Shown: positions 25,179-33,812, numbered from the stretch's first letter. The stretch: 64,000 nt of DNA from Couchioplanes caeruleus (GCF_023499255.1 NZ_CP092183.1:7994501-8058500), one strand, 5' to 3'. Program-made: numbers and translations. Notes: generated by a model not told the origin, from the letters alone.

Positions 25179-26498
25179 GTGACGCGCCTGGAGCAGTACC
25201 TGCGCTCGGCCCGCAACCGGGCCTTCGTCGGCCGGGCGGCGGAGATGGCCGCGTTCCGGGCCGCGCTCGCCGGCGGTGAGGTCTTCACGGTTCTCTACCT
25301 GCACGGCGCGGGCGGCACCGGCAAGACCACGCTGCTGCGCCGCTACGCGGTCGAGGCGGAACGCGCCAACCGCCAGGTCGTCCGGGTGGACGGGTACGAA
25401 CCCGGCGACATGGCGGCCGGCCTGCTGACCGCCGTACCGCCCACCCCGGCCGGCAGCGCGGGACCGGTGCTGCTCGTCGACGGGTTCGACCGCTGGCAGC
25501 CGCTCGAGGCGTGGCTGCGCGACGAGTTCCTGCCCGGCCTGCCGGTGGGCAGCGTCGTCGTGCTCGCCGCCCGCACCCCGCCGGCCGTCGAATGGACCGC
25601 CGATCCCGGCTGGAACGCCGTCCTGCGGGTCCAGGAGGTCGGCGCGCTCTCCGCGGGCGAGGCCAAGGTGCTGCTCGACCGCAACGCCGTGCCGCGCCCG
25701 CGGCAGCCGCTGCTGCTCGACCTGGCCGGCGGCAACCCGCTCGCGCTGCGGCTGGGCGTCGAGGAGGTCGCGAGCGGCAGGGACGACGACGACGTCCGGC
25801 TGGCCGTCGCGCAGGCCTTGCTCCGGCAGGTCGTCGGCGATCTGCCGTCGGCCGCGCACCGGCACGCCCTGGAGGTGTGCGCGCACGCCGGGACGACGAC
25901 CGAGAAGCTGCTGCGGGCCACCGTCGCCGACGGCGACCCGGTCGAGCTCTTCCGCTGGCTGTGTGCGCTGCCGTACGCCGACTACGGCCCGTCCGGCGTC
26001 CGCGTCGAGACCTTCGTGCGCAACGCCGTACGCACCGAGCTGAAGTGGCGTGACCCGGTCCGGCACGACGCCGTCCTGGCCCGGCTGGAGCAGGATGCCG
26101 CGCTCGCCGCGCCGGTGCGCGTCGAGTCGTTGCCGCGCCCGGAGTTCGACCAGGCCGTACGCGACGCCTTGCGGTCGTGGCGCCGGCCGGACCTGCTCGC
26201 CACGAACCCGCTCGTGCACAGCCGGATGGTGGCCGCGGCCGAGCCCCAGGCCGACCCCGTCGACGCCGTGCGTACGGCCCTCAAGTCCACGCTGGACGAT
26301 CTCGGCGAGGATCCCCGGCAGCTCAAGTCGCATCGCGCGCTGATCGCCACATACCTGGGTGGCGCCCCGACGCAGGAGGCCGCAGCCGAACGGCTGGGCC
26401 TGCCGTTCAGCACCTACCGGCGGCACCTCAACCGAGGGCTCGAGGTGCTGTGCAGCCTGCTCTGGCGGCGTGAGACCCACGGTGTCGACCTCACCTGA
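25179..26498 (+). CDS. ATP-binding regulator with P-loop and C-terminal HTH
   Basis: A 439-residue STAND-like NTPase. After a short leader comes FVGRAAEMAAF, then Walker A HGAGGTGKTTLL (~42-53), the acidic strand VLLVDGFDRW as Walker B, and GGNPLALRLG as the sensor segment. The C-terminus (TQEAAAERLGLPFSTYRRHLNRG, split here only for description) looks like a sigma-70 region 4 type HTH. It probably senses a ligand or partner and controls transcription. GTG at 25179 is chosen, with GGAGG 8 bases before it; the frame is open much further upstream. It may regulate the neighbouring cell-wall genes, by position only. Confidence 0.65.
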   Translation: MTRLEQYLRSARNRAFVGRAAEMAAFRAALAGGEVFTVLYLHGAGGTGKTTLLRRYAVEAERANRQVVRVDGYEPGDMAAGLLTAVPPTPAGSAGPVLLVDGFDRWQPLEAWLRDEFLPGLPVGSVVVLAARTPPAVEWTADPGWNAVLRVQEVGALSAGEAKVLLDRNAVPRPRQPLLLDLAGGNPLALRLGVEEVASGRDDDDVRLAVAQALLRQVVGDLPSAAHRHALEVCAHAGTTTEKLLRATVADGDPVELFRWLCALPYADYGPSGVRVETFVRNAVRTELKWRDPVRHDAVLARLEQDAALAAPVRVESLPRPEFDQAVRDALRSWRRPDLLATNPLVHSRMVAAAEPQADPVDAVRTALKSTLDDLGEDPRQLKSHRALIATYLGGAPTQEAAAERLGLPFSTYRRHLNRGLEVLCSLLWRRETHGVDLT

Positions 26499-27846
26499 CC
26501 TGCGGGAGAACCATCGTCGGCTGCTCGTCCCACACCGGCTCGGCGGAAGCTTCGACGGGCGGTCCGGCGACCGGTGCGACGGGTGCGGCGGGCTTGGCCG
26601 GCGCCGACGGCCGCTTCCGGGAGGGCAGGTCGAACAGCCAGGTGCCGCCCGCTGAGCGGATCCAGCCGTTGAGGGTCAGGCACACCCCGGTGAGCAGCGC
26701 CGTGAGCGCCAGCGGCAGGAACAGCGCGAGCAGGACCTGGATCGGCGTGCCCGCCGACGAGAACGGCCGCAGCAGCGCCGCGTGCACCAGCGCCAGCAGC
26801 GGCATGTGCATCACGTAGATCGGCAGCGTGTTGCGGCCCAGGTGGGCCAGCAGGTCGCCGATCCGGGTCAGGCGTTCCAGCTGGACGGCCGCGGCGATGC
26901 CGACGACCACGGCCATCGCGCTGACCACCGGCCACACCCCGAACCACTGCTTCGCGCCGAGCTGGCGCAGCGCCACCATCACCACGAGGTAGCCGGCGCC
27001 GCCGACGAGCAGCATGCGCAGGTTCGCCGTACGGGCCCAGCGCTCGACCCACGGCTTGAGCCGCAGCCCGGCGAGGAAGAAGAACAGGTTCTGGTAAAGC
27101 TGTCCGCGGTTGCCCGGAGCCGCCAGCAGCCCGGCCGACGCCGTGGCGGACAGCAGGAACGCCGGCACCAGTACGGCCGCCACCGGCAGGTCACGGCTGA
27201 GCTTGGCGACGACGAAGTAGAGGGCCAGCGCCACCAGGTACCACAGGTTGGTCGGCGTGATGGTCACCTGTTCGAGCACGTCGAGGGCGCTGTGCGCGGC
27301 CAGCGTCTCGAAGCTCGGCACCATCGCCAGCACCGTGGTGTGCACGACGAACCAGATCACGTACAGGTAGTAGAACTTCGCGATCCGGCTGCGGGCGGTG
27401 ACCGCCCAGGAGCGCTGCACCGCGGCCGCCGCGAAGAGGCCGGAGATCGTGAAGAAGACCGGCATGCGCAACGGCAGCAGCTGGTCGCCGAAGGTGCCCC
27501 ACAGGCCCGGGATCGGGGCCGGCAGATGCCAGTCGATCTGCAGGTAGTGCTTCATGATGACGTGCCACATCACCACGAGCAGGATGCAGACGCCCTTGGC
27601 CACGTCGGCCCAGCCGGCCCGCGGCTTGGCGGCGGCCGTGGCCGGCGCCGCTTCCGTGGGCGCAGCCGGAGCCGGGGCCGGTGCCGTGGGCGCAGCCGGG
27701 GCCGGTGCCGCTTCCGGGGACGCGACCGGGGCCGGGGCCGCCCGCACCGCGGTGATCACCTGGGTCGCGTCGTCGTCCCACGCGGGGGCGGCGGACGAGC
27801 CGAGGCCGCCGGGCAGCCACCCGTCGGCCGGCCCCGGCCGGGTCAC
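26491..27846 (-). CDS. Acyltransferase-3 family membrane protein (OpgC-like)
   Basis: A 451-residue protein with ~10 transmembrane segments, preceded by a ~65-residue Ala/Pro-rich cytoplasmic leader and followed by a Pro-rich tail. VMWHVIMKHYLQIDW contains the candidate catalytic histidine of acyltransferase-3 enzymes; PVFFTISGLF and NTLPIYVMHMPLL are typical later segments. It would transfer acyl (acetyl or succinyl) groups to extracytoplasmic glycans. GTG at 27846 overlaps the ddl stop (GTGA), so it is co-translated with ddl. Its 3' end overlaps the convergent regulator by 8 bp. Confidence 0.85.
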   Translation of the reverse strand: MTRPGPADGWLPGGLGSSAAPAWDDDATQVITAVRAAPAPVASPEAAPAPAAPTAPAPAPAAPTEAAPATAAAKPRAGWADVAKGVCILLVVMWHVIMKHYLQIDWHLPAPIPGLWGTFGDQLLPLRMPVFFTISGLFAAAAVQRSWAVTARSRIAKFYYLYVIWFVVHTTVLAMVPSFETLAAHSALDVLEQVTITPTNLWYLVALALYFVVAKLSRDLPVAAVLVPAFLLSATASAGLLAAPGNRGQLYQNLFFFLAGLRLKPWVERWARTANLRMLLVGGAGYLVVMVALRQLGAKQWFGVWPVVSAMAVVVGIAAAVQLERLTRIGDLLAHLGRNTLPIYVMHMPLLALVHAALLRPFSSAGTPIQVLLALFLPLALTALLTGVCLTLNGWIRSAGGTWLFDLPSRKRPSAPAKPAAPVAPVAGPPVEASAEPVWDEQPTMVLPQVR

Positions 27847-28922
27847 GACGGCAGCGCCGGCGCCGGCCGGCGGGCACCGGCCAGCGCGGTCTCGATCAAC
27901 AGGTCCAGCAGCTCCGGGTACGGCGTGCCGGCCGCCTTCCACATCCGCGGGAACTGCGACATGGCGGTGAGCCCGGGCATCGTGTTGACCTCGTTGACCG
28001 TGAGCGACCTGCCCGGCTCGACGAAGAAGTCCACCCGGAGCAGTCCGGAGCAGCCGAGCGTGCGGAAGACCCGTACGGCCTCGGCGCTGAGCCACGCCGT
28101 CGTGTCCGCGTCGAGGTCGGCCGGGATGACGAACTCGGTGAGCCCCTCGCGGTACTTCGCGTCGTAGTCGAAGAAGCCGTGGTCGTCGGCGACCCGGATC
28201 TCCAGCGGCGGGCTGGCCAGCAGCCGCCCGTCGGGCAGCTCGAGCACGCCGACGTCGATCTCCCGGCCCGGCACCCCGGCCTCGACCAGCACCTTCGTGT
28301 CGCACAGCCGGGCCGCCTCGACGGCCTCCGGCAGCGCCGCCCAGTCGTCGACCCGGGAGACGCCGATGCTGGACCCGCCGCGGGCCGGCTTGACGAACGC
28401 GGGCAGCCCCAGGGCGGCCCGGTCCGCGCCGGTCACCTCGTCGGCGTCGTCGCGCAGCACCACACCGTCGGCGACGGCGATGCCCTCGGCGGCGAGGATC
28501 TTCTTGGTGAACTCCTTGTCCATCGACGTGGCGCTGGCCAGGACGCCGCTGCCCACGTACGGGATGCCGGCCAGCTCGAGCACGCTCTGCACCGTGCCGT
28601 CCTCGCCGTACGGCCCGTGCAGGATCGGCATGACGACGTCGACGTGGCGCAGCGCCTCCAGGGCACGGAACAGGCTCTCCACGATGGTGGGACGCCAGCC
28701 GTCCGGCTCCGGGGTCATCTCGCGCAGCGCGGCCTCGTCGACGGCGGACGTGGCCCGGTCCACGCCGACGATCCACTCGCCCTCGACGGTGATGCGCACC
28801 GGCACGACCTCGTAGCGGCCCCGGTCGAGATACTGCACGACGCTCGCCGCCGAGCGGCACGACACGTCGTGTTCGGTGCTACGCCCGCCGAAGAGAACCG
28901 CCACTCGGATCATTGGGGGCAC
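27843..28922 (-). CDS. ddl: D-alanine--D-alanine ligase
   Basis: A 359-residue ATP-grasp ligase. LFGGRSTEHDVS at the N-terminus, LHGPYGEDGT, FVKPARGGSSIGVS for ATP, YDAKYREG in the omega loop and NEVNTMPGLT for metal binding are all present. The Tyr in AKY is the form seen in D-Ala-D-Ala enzymes rather than in VanA-type D-Ala-D-Lac ligases. It makes the terminal dipeptide of peptidoglycan. ATG at 28922 was used; ATG at 28913 is also possible. The upstream element shared with alr suggests joint control. It is co-translated with the acyltransferase. Confidence 0.93.
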   Translation of the reverse strand: MPPMIRVAVLFGGRSTEHDVSCRSAASVVQYLDRGRYEVVPVRITVEGEWIVGVDRATSAVDEAALREMTPEPDGWRPTIVESLFRALEALRHVDVVMPILHGPYGEDGTVQSVLELAGIPYVGSGVLASATSMDKEFTKKILAAEGIAVADGVVLRDDADEVTGADRAALGLPAFVKPARGGSSIGVSRVDDWAALPEAVEAARLCDTKVLVEAGVPGREIDVGVLELPDGRLLASPPLEIRVADDHGFFDYDAKYREGLTEFVIPADLDADTTAWLSAEAVRVFRTLGCSGLLRVDFFVEPGRSLTVNEVNTMPGLTAMSQFPRMWKAAGTPYPELLDLLIETALAGARRPAPALPS

Positions 28923-28984
28923 GTCGCATCACTCCACGCTCGGACTACTCCTGCACTCTGGGCGTGGATCGTGCGGCAATCGAC

Positions 28985-29021
28985 TGCTCACCCGGAAGGT
29001 CAGTTACTGATCAATCGGTCC
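28985..29021 (-). promoter_or_regulatory. ddl upstream element shared with alr
   Basis: This is the partner of 24864-24900. It lies 63-100 bp upstream of the ddl start and overlaps the last codons of the TetR gene. Its TGATCA is 86 bp from ddl. Confidence 0.55.
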
Positions 29022-29623
29022 AGGGCGCGCAGTTCCGCGGCGAAGACGAGGTCCGGCTCGAGGCCCATCGCGGCCAGATGCCCCTCGATCTCCAGGCTGA
29101 CGAAGCCGTGCAGGCGGCTCCAGAGGGTCAGCGCGTGCAGGGACACGGCGGGGTCGGCCGTACCCGCCCAGGAGCGCAGCTGCCGGGCCAGCGCCGGCTC
29201 GGGGGCGGGTCCGGCGCCGGCGGCCCGCAGCAGCGGAGCCATCGCGGCCCGGGCGGCCGCGGTCACCCGCTCGTCCCAGGCGTCGAAGCCGGGCAGCGGC
29301 CCGGTGAACAGCAGCCGGTAGCGGTGCGGCTGGGCGACACCCCAGGACCGGTACGCCGCCGCCAGGCCGGCCGGCCGCAGCGGCGCGGCGGTCAGGGCCG
29401 CGGTCAGATCGGCGTACGCGTCCAGCACCAGCTCGATGAGCAGGGCGTCGCGCCCCGCGAAGTAGCGGTAGAGGGCCGGGCCGGAGACGCCCAGTTCCTT
29501 GGCGATCGCGTTGAGCGAGAGGGCGTGCGGACCGCCCTCGGCGAGCTGACGCAGCGCCGCCTCCTTGACCTCGCGGCGCATCTGCTCCCGGAAACGGTCC
29601 CGGATCCCCCTCGCAGCAGCCAT
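29000..29623 (-). CDS. TetR-family transcriptional regulator
   Basis: A 207-residue TetR protein. The N-terminal HTH spans about residues 20-65 (ALSLNAIAKELGVSGPALYRYF). The C-terminal ligand domain has the WGVAQPHRYRLLFTGPLPG pattern common in actinobacterial TetR_C_13-like members. Typically a ligand-released repressor. Downstream on the same strand is ddl after 77 bp, which includes the alr/ddl element, so ddl need not depend on this promoter. Its target is unknown. Confidence 0.92.
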   Translation of the reverse strand: MAAARGIRDRFREQMRREVKEAALRQLAEGGPHALSLNAIAKELGVSGPALYRYFAGRDALLIELVLDAYADLTAALTAAPLRPAGLAAAYRSWGVAQPHRYRLLFTGPLPGFDAWDERVTAAARAAMAPLLRAAGAGPAPEPALARQLRSWAGTADPAVSLHALTLWSRLHGFVSLEIEGHLAAMGLEPDLVFAAELRALDRLISN

Positions 29624-29653
29624 GCCGCCAAGCTACAAGCCCTCACCCGCCCG

Positions 29654-29926
29654 TCACGGCTTGCCCAGCTCCCGCCAGCTCTTCTCGGTCAGCTCGATCC
29701 CGTAGTGCCGGGCGGCCGCCTCGATGTTGGCGAACGCCTCGTCCCGTTCCGCGTCGGTGACGTCCTTGACCTGGTTGAAGCGGGCCAGGGCGGTACGGAC
29801 GTGGTCGGCGTCGGTGAGCGGTTCCTTGCGTTTGCCCGGGAAGGCGTACGCGCTGTCCGGCAGTTTCTTGCGCTCCTCCGCCGACAGCGTTCCGTGCTCG
29901 TCCACGGGCTTCCAGGTCACAGCCAT
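29654..29926 (-). CDS. Small conserved hypothetical protein (DUF6582-like)
   Basis: A 90-residue hydrophilic protein. LPDSAYAFPGKRKEPLTD followed by HVRTALARFNQVK and AARHYGIELTEKSWRELG resembles a family of small helical proteins of unknown function, provisionally DUF6582, also seen near phage-type genes. No signal peptide and no catalytic residues stand out. It sits alone between the TetR and CAP-domain genes on the same strand. Confidence 0.65.
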   Translation of the reverse strand: MAVTWKPVDEHGTLSAEERKKLPDSAYAFPGKRKEPLTDADHVRTALARFNQVKDVTDAERDEAFANIEAAARHYGIELTEKSWRELGKP

Positions 29927-29967
29927 ACCGTCCCCGTACCCATCGGGCGGCCTGCCGCAACCGCCGG

Positions 29968-30372
29968 TCACCCGGGGATGGCGAAGTTCTGCGTCCAGAC
30001 GAGGACGCCCCGGCGGTCGGCGGCGAGGCCCACGCCGATCTGGGTGTACTCCGGGCTGAGGATGTTGGCCTTGTGCCCCCGGCTGTGCATCCACGCCGTC
30101 ATGACCTGCCGCGCGTTCTCGTGCCCCCAGGCGATGTTCTCGCCGACGAGCGCGAAGACGTACCCGGTCAGCGCCACCCGGTGCCCGGCCGTGGTGCCCT
30201 CCGGCGACTGGTGGCTGAAGTAGCCGCGGGCCGCCATGTCGGCCGAGTGGGCGCGGGCCGCCTCGGCGAGCAGCGGATCCGTGGTCAGCCGGGGCAGCCC
30301 CGCCTTGCGGCGTTCCTCGTTGACGATGCTCGCCACCCTGCGTTCGAGGTCGGCTCGGATCAGGGAGCGCAT
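29968..30372 (-). CDS. CAP/SCP-superfamily protein (YkwD-like)
   Basis: A 134-residue CAP domain. AHSADMAARGYFSH, GENIAWG and AWMHSRGHKANIL carry the two His and the Glu of the CAP cavity. Usually such domains are secreted, yet no signal peptide is visible with the ATG at 30372. Its start overlaps the preceding glycosyltransferase gene by 13 bp, so it is probably co-translated and may work with the type VII island. The function of bacterial CAP proteins is poorly defined. Confidence 0.82.
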   Translation of the reverse strand: MRSLIRADLERRVASIVNEERRKAGLPRLTTDPLLAEAARAHSADMAARGYFSHQSPEGTTAGHRVALTGYVFALVGENIAWGHENARQVMTAWMHSRGHKANILSPEYTQIGVGLAADRRGVLVWTQNFAIPG

Positions 30373-31268
30373 GGCGTGGGCTGCTCGAACCGGTTCTCCG
30401 CGAACCGCAGTCCCGTGTACGCCTCGAACTGCGCGACCGTCCGGTGCGGACCGACGCCGTACCGTCCGGGGGCCGGGTGCAGCAGCAGGTTGCGTACGCG
30501 CCGGCGGCTCTTGAGCTCGTGGTCGTACCAGGTGCGGCCGGCCGCGGGGTCGTTGTGGTCGTCCCAGTGCCGGACCCGGCCGTGACCGCCCCACAGGTGC
30601 CACATGACCGTACGGGTCGGCGCGGAGACGTCCCACCCCCACGTGAAGGCGCGGACCGCCGTGGTGATCTCCTCGCCGTAGAAGTAGATGTGCGGGTCGT
30701 TGGGCACCTCGGCAATGAACGACGCCGCGGCGAACATCAGGTGGCCGCAGACGAGCCCGGTGGGCACTGGCTCGGCCCGCTCACGCCAGTCGGCGATCGG
30801 GTCCGCCTCGAAGAACGGCATGCCGGTGGGGTCGAAGGCGTCGAACCGCATGCGCAGCGGGTCGGCGGGCGCCGGTGGCCGGTCCGGCGTGTACCCGGGG
30901 CACCAGCTGGACAGCAGCGGCTTGTCGCCGGGGGCCCGGGAGAGCTGGTCGAGCAGCGTCTCGTCCCAGTGCGGCGCGAACCGCTGGTGGCTGTCGGTCT
31001 GCAGGTAGTGGTCCTCCCCGCCGTACAGCTGGAGGGTTTCCGCCCGGGCCCAGCCGACGCCCCGGCTGGACCGGTGGTCGGCCTCGGTCACCGCGACCCT
31101 CGGGTCACCGCGCAGCGGCCCGAGGTCGTCCCCGGCGGCGCGCTGCCAGCAGATGCCGACCCGGATCCGGCCGGGGTGGCGGGCCTTCGCGAACAGGTCC
31201 AGCACGGTCGGCACCAGCTCGCTGTCCCGGTACGCCGGGATCGCCACGAAGATCGACTTCGCGGTCAC
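30360..31268 (-). CDS. GlcNAc-transferase-like glycosyltransferase (GT-A fold)
   Basis: A 302-residue soluble GT. IFVAIPAYRDSELVPTVLDL opens the GT-A fold, HYLQTDSHQRF carries the DxH-type metal motif, and IYFYGEEITTAVRAFTWG is the acceptor-side segment of the GlcNAc-transferase family that modifies hydroxyl groups on proteins. GTG at 31268 overlaps the large accessory gene (GTGA). Its coupling to a type VII accessory protein suggests that it may glycosylate a secreted or surface protein; this is inference. Confidence 0.78.
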   Translation of the reverse strand: MTAKSIFVAIPAYRDSELVPTVLDLFAKARHPGRIRVGICWQRAAGDDLGPLRGDPRVAVTEADHRSSRGVGWARAETLQLYGGEDHYLQTDSHQRFAPHWDETLLDQLSRAPGDKPLLSSWCPGYTPDRPPAPADPLRMRFDAFDPTGMPFFEADPIADWRERAEPVPTGLVCGHLMFAAASFIAEVPNDPHIYFYGEEITTAVRAFTWGWDVSAPTRTVMWHLWGGHGRVRHWDDHNDPAAGRTWYDHELKSRRRVRNLLLHPAPGRYGVGPHRTVAQFEAYTGLRFAENRFEQPTPCAP

Positions 31269-33808
31269 CGGCGCAGCCCCGGTACGGCCCCGAACCGGGT
31301 CGCGGCGGCCGGGCTGATCCGGCTGAACGAGCCCGCGCTGCCGACCTGTTCCATGGCGCGGCTGAGCGAGTTCAGGGCGAGGTCGTCGAAGGGCACCCGG
31401 CCCCGGTCCGGTTCGTCGGCGGCGAGCTCGCGCAGCAGCAGCCGGCCGCGTACGTCGGGACCGGGCAGTACGGCATCGAGCACCTTGAAGCTGGTGCCGG
31501 GCAGGAACACCACCCGTGACTCGGCGCGGCGGTCGTCCTCCGGCTCGAGCAGCCGGGTGCGCCGGGCGGTCATGGACCAGATCAGCACGTCGAGCTCGCC
31601 GGGCAGGTTCAGCGGGGGCTCGGTGAGCGCGTGGGTGAATCCCCAGTCGGTGAGCACGCCGCGGTCGCGGATCCGGGCGACCTCCTCGGCCGTCAGGTCG
31701 GACACCAGCGAGGTGGCGCCCCGGTGCGAGGGCAGCCGGCGCAGACCGGCGGCCACGCAGCGGGCGAACGGGACCTGCGGTCCCACGTCGCCTTCCCGGA
31801 GGGCCTCGTCGAGACCGTCGCCCACCGCGGACAGGTAGAGGCGTACGGCCACCGCGTCCACCATCGTGTCCGGGTCGGCCTGGAACCCGGGGTACTCCGA
31901 CAGCAGCCGCGACACCGAGCTCGCGGCGGCGTCGAACTCGCGGGTGAGCGTGCCGCGCAGCCACGCGCGTTCCTCGGCGAGCCCGGCCGGGGTGGGCAGG
32001 CCACGGGCGTCGGGGTCGGGGTCGGCCTGGAAGGACATCGGGCCCTGTGGCCGGGCCCGGTCGAGCGCCACCAGGACGCGCTCGGCGGTTTCGGGGGGAA
32101 GCACCGAGGGCTCGCTGTGCTGCTGGGGGCGGTGGGTCGTCGGAGCGACGCGCAAGGGCAGCGCGTTCTCGTCGGCCTCGACGGACGCCGGCGCAGGTGC
32201 GGGTGCGGTTTCGTGCCGGGAGCGCGCGGGCGCCGTGGTCACGACGGCCGGCGAGACGGGGGCGACGGACTCCTCCCAGAGCGGGACCTCCGCCGTGCGG
32301 CCGGCCCCCGGTGGCGGCGGGAGGGAGACCGGCAGGTCGCTCGCCGGGGGCGGCCCGGGAGTCGCCGCCGGCTGCAGGCTTCCACCGGCGCGGCCGCGGG
32401 AGCCGGAGCCGAGCGTCTTCAGCTCGGGCGACGGCACGGTCAGGCCGGTCACCTCCCCGGCCGGCGGCGCGACCGTGGCCGGCGCCTCGTCGAGGGCCAG
32501 GTCCGCGGCGCTGAAGCGGTACGTCAGGCCGTCGGTGAGCTCGCCGGCGGCCGGGGCGACCCGCGGCGCGACGGGCACCAGCGCGGAGGCGAGGTGCAGC
32601 GTGCAGCGGTCGCGGGTGGGCGGGTCGAGCCGGGCCGCGAGGTCCTCGGCCAGTTCCCGGAGCCGCGCGACGCGGGCGGGTTCGGCGTCGTCCACGATCA
32701 GCGCGGGGTGCCGGGGGTCGGCCACGCGGGCGCGGATCCGGTCGGCGTACCGGGGTGCGGTCGCGTCGCGCAGCCACAGTCCGGACTGGACGATCTCGAC
32801 CACGGCGTCGTCGGCGTACCGGTAGACGCGCGGCCCGGCGGCCTCGCCGAGCATGAGAGGCGCACGGTAGCTGAGGATCTGCGGCAGCGGCGCGGCCACG
32901 TTGGCGCCGGCCCGGGGCCGGTAACCGAGTTCCCGGACGAGCACCTGCCAGCCCAGGGCGCCGTCCTCGGCCACGGTGTGGATGCGCGGGCGCTCCGGCT
33001 TGCCCACCGGTACGCCCGTGAAGCAGGCGATCGGCCGTTCGAGCAGGTCGGCGAGCGCTTGGCCCAGCACTTCCCCCTCGGGCAGCTGCACGGGTCCGTA
33101 TTGGACGAAACGCGCCCGGTCACGCCCCTCGTCGCCGATGCCGCGCCAGAACCGGGCGACGTCGTCGAGCGGCAACGGCGGAGTTCCCGGGCAGCCGAGC
33201 ACCACCGTGAAGGCCTGCGGCTGGCACGGTACGGACGACGCCAGCAGTTGCCAGTGCGCGCGTACGGCGGCCTCGTCCCGGCCGTCGCGGATCCACACGC
33301 CGGCCGGCAGCGGCTCGACGGCGCCGTGAGCGCTCGTGGGCAGGAACTCGGCGGCGGCCGCGTCCCAGTCCGGGCGGGGATACCGCTTCGCCTCCCAGTG
33401 CGGCGGCCGTCCGGGCTGGTACCGCACCCAGCCGCTGCCCTCGGCGGCGTGCACGAACAACGCGCCGGATGCGCCCCGGATCAGGTGCCCGTACGGCGCC
33501 ACGACCGGCCGGCCCAGGCGGTCGGACAGCCACTGGCCGGCGAGCACCGAGGTGTCCTGACGGGCGCCGCACACGACCAGGCGGATGCCGCCGCGGCGCC
33601 GCCGGTGCAGGGCGCCGGCGACCGACTCCCAGATGCCGACGGGCAGGTCGTCGTGCAGGTCGAGGACGACGATCTCGTTGTCCGCGTCGTGCGCCACGGC
33701 GAGGGCCAGGGACTGCGCCTCGGAGCTGATCCGCTCCCGGGCGTGCAGGACGAGCGCGTTGCCGACGGTGTGCTTGCCGATCGTGACGGTGGGCGCTGAG
33801 CTGCGCAT
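31265..33808 (-). CDS. T7SS-associated accessory protein A: caspase-like modules plus pseudo-ADP-ribosyltransferase-like C-terminus
   Basis: An 847-residue paralog of the protein at 44741-47500. Residues ~1-165 and ~190-310 are two related alpha/beta modules (IRLVVCGARQ with C80; ARFVQYGPV in the second), then a third module, a Pro/Ala-rich linker (~430-590), and a C-terminal domain (~600-847). The latter follows the ADP-ribosyltransferase plan: HRGATSL for the Arg site, DWGFTHALT at the STS site, DVLIWSMTARRT, then AESRVVFLPGTSFKV where active enzymes have ExE before VLFxPG. The second Glu is replaced by Arg, so it is probably catalytically dead. No transmembrane segment; cytoplasmic. It is coupled to the GT gene downstream. 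Confidence 0.6.
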   Translation of the reverse strand: MRSSAPTVTIGKHTVGNALVLHARERISSEAQSLALAVAHDADNEIVVLDLHDDLPVGIWESVAGALHRRRRGGIRLVVCGARQDTSVLAGQWLSDRLGRPVVAPYGHLIRGASGALFVHAAEGSGWVRYQPGRPPHWEAKRYPRPDWDAAAAEFLPTSAHGAVEPLPAGVWIRDGRDEAAVRAHWQLLASSVPCQPQAFTVVLGCPGTPPLPLDDVARFWRGIGDEGRDRARFVQYGPVQLPEGEVLGQALADLLERPIACFTGVPVGKPERPRIHTVAEDGALGWQVLVRELGYRPRAGANVAAPLPQILSYRAPLMLGEAAGPRVYRYADDAVVEIVQSGLWLRDATAPRYADRIRARVADPRHPALIVDDAEPARVARLRELAEDLAARLDPPTRDRCTLHLASALVPVAPRVAPAAGELTDGLTYRFSAADLALDEAPATVAPPAGEVTGLTVPSPELKTLGSGSRGRAGGSLQPAATPGPPPASDLPVSLPPPPGAGRTAEVPLWEESVAPVSPAVVTTAPARSRHETAPAPAPASVEADENALPLRVAPTTHRPQQHSEPSVLPPETAERVLVALDRARPQGPMSFQADPDPDARGLPTPAGLAEERAWLRGTLTREFDAAASSVSRLLSEYPGFQADPDTMVDAVAVRLYLSAVGDGLDEALREGDVGPQVPFARCVAAGLRRLPSHRGATSLVSDLTAEEVARIRDRGVLTDWGFTHALTEPPLNLPGELDVLIWSMTARRTRLLEPEDDRRAESRVVFLPGTSFKVLDAVLPGPDVRGRLLLRELAADEPDRGRVPFDDLALNSLSRAMEQVGSAGSFSRISPAAATRFGAVPGLRR

Positions 33809-33812
33809 CTCG

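Noticed and set aside
27843..28922. VanA-type resistance ligase
   Set aside because: The omega-loop reads AKY as in D-Ala-D-Ala ligases, and no vanH or vanX gene is nearby.
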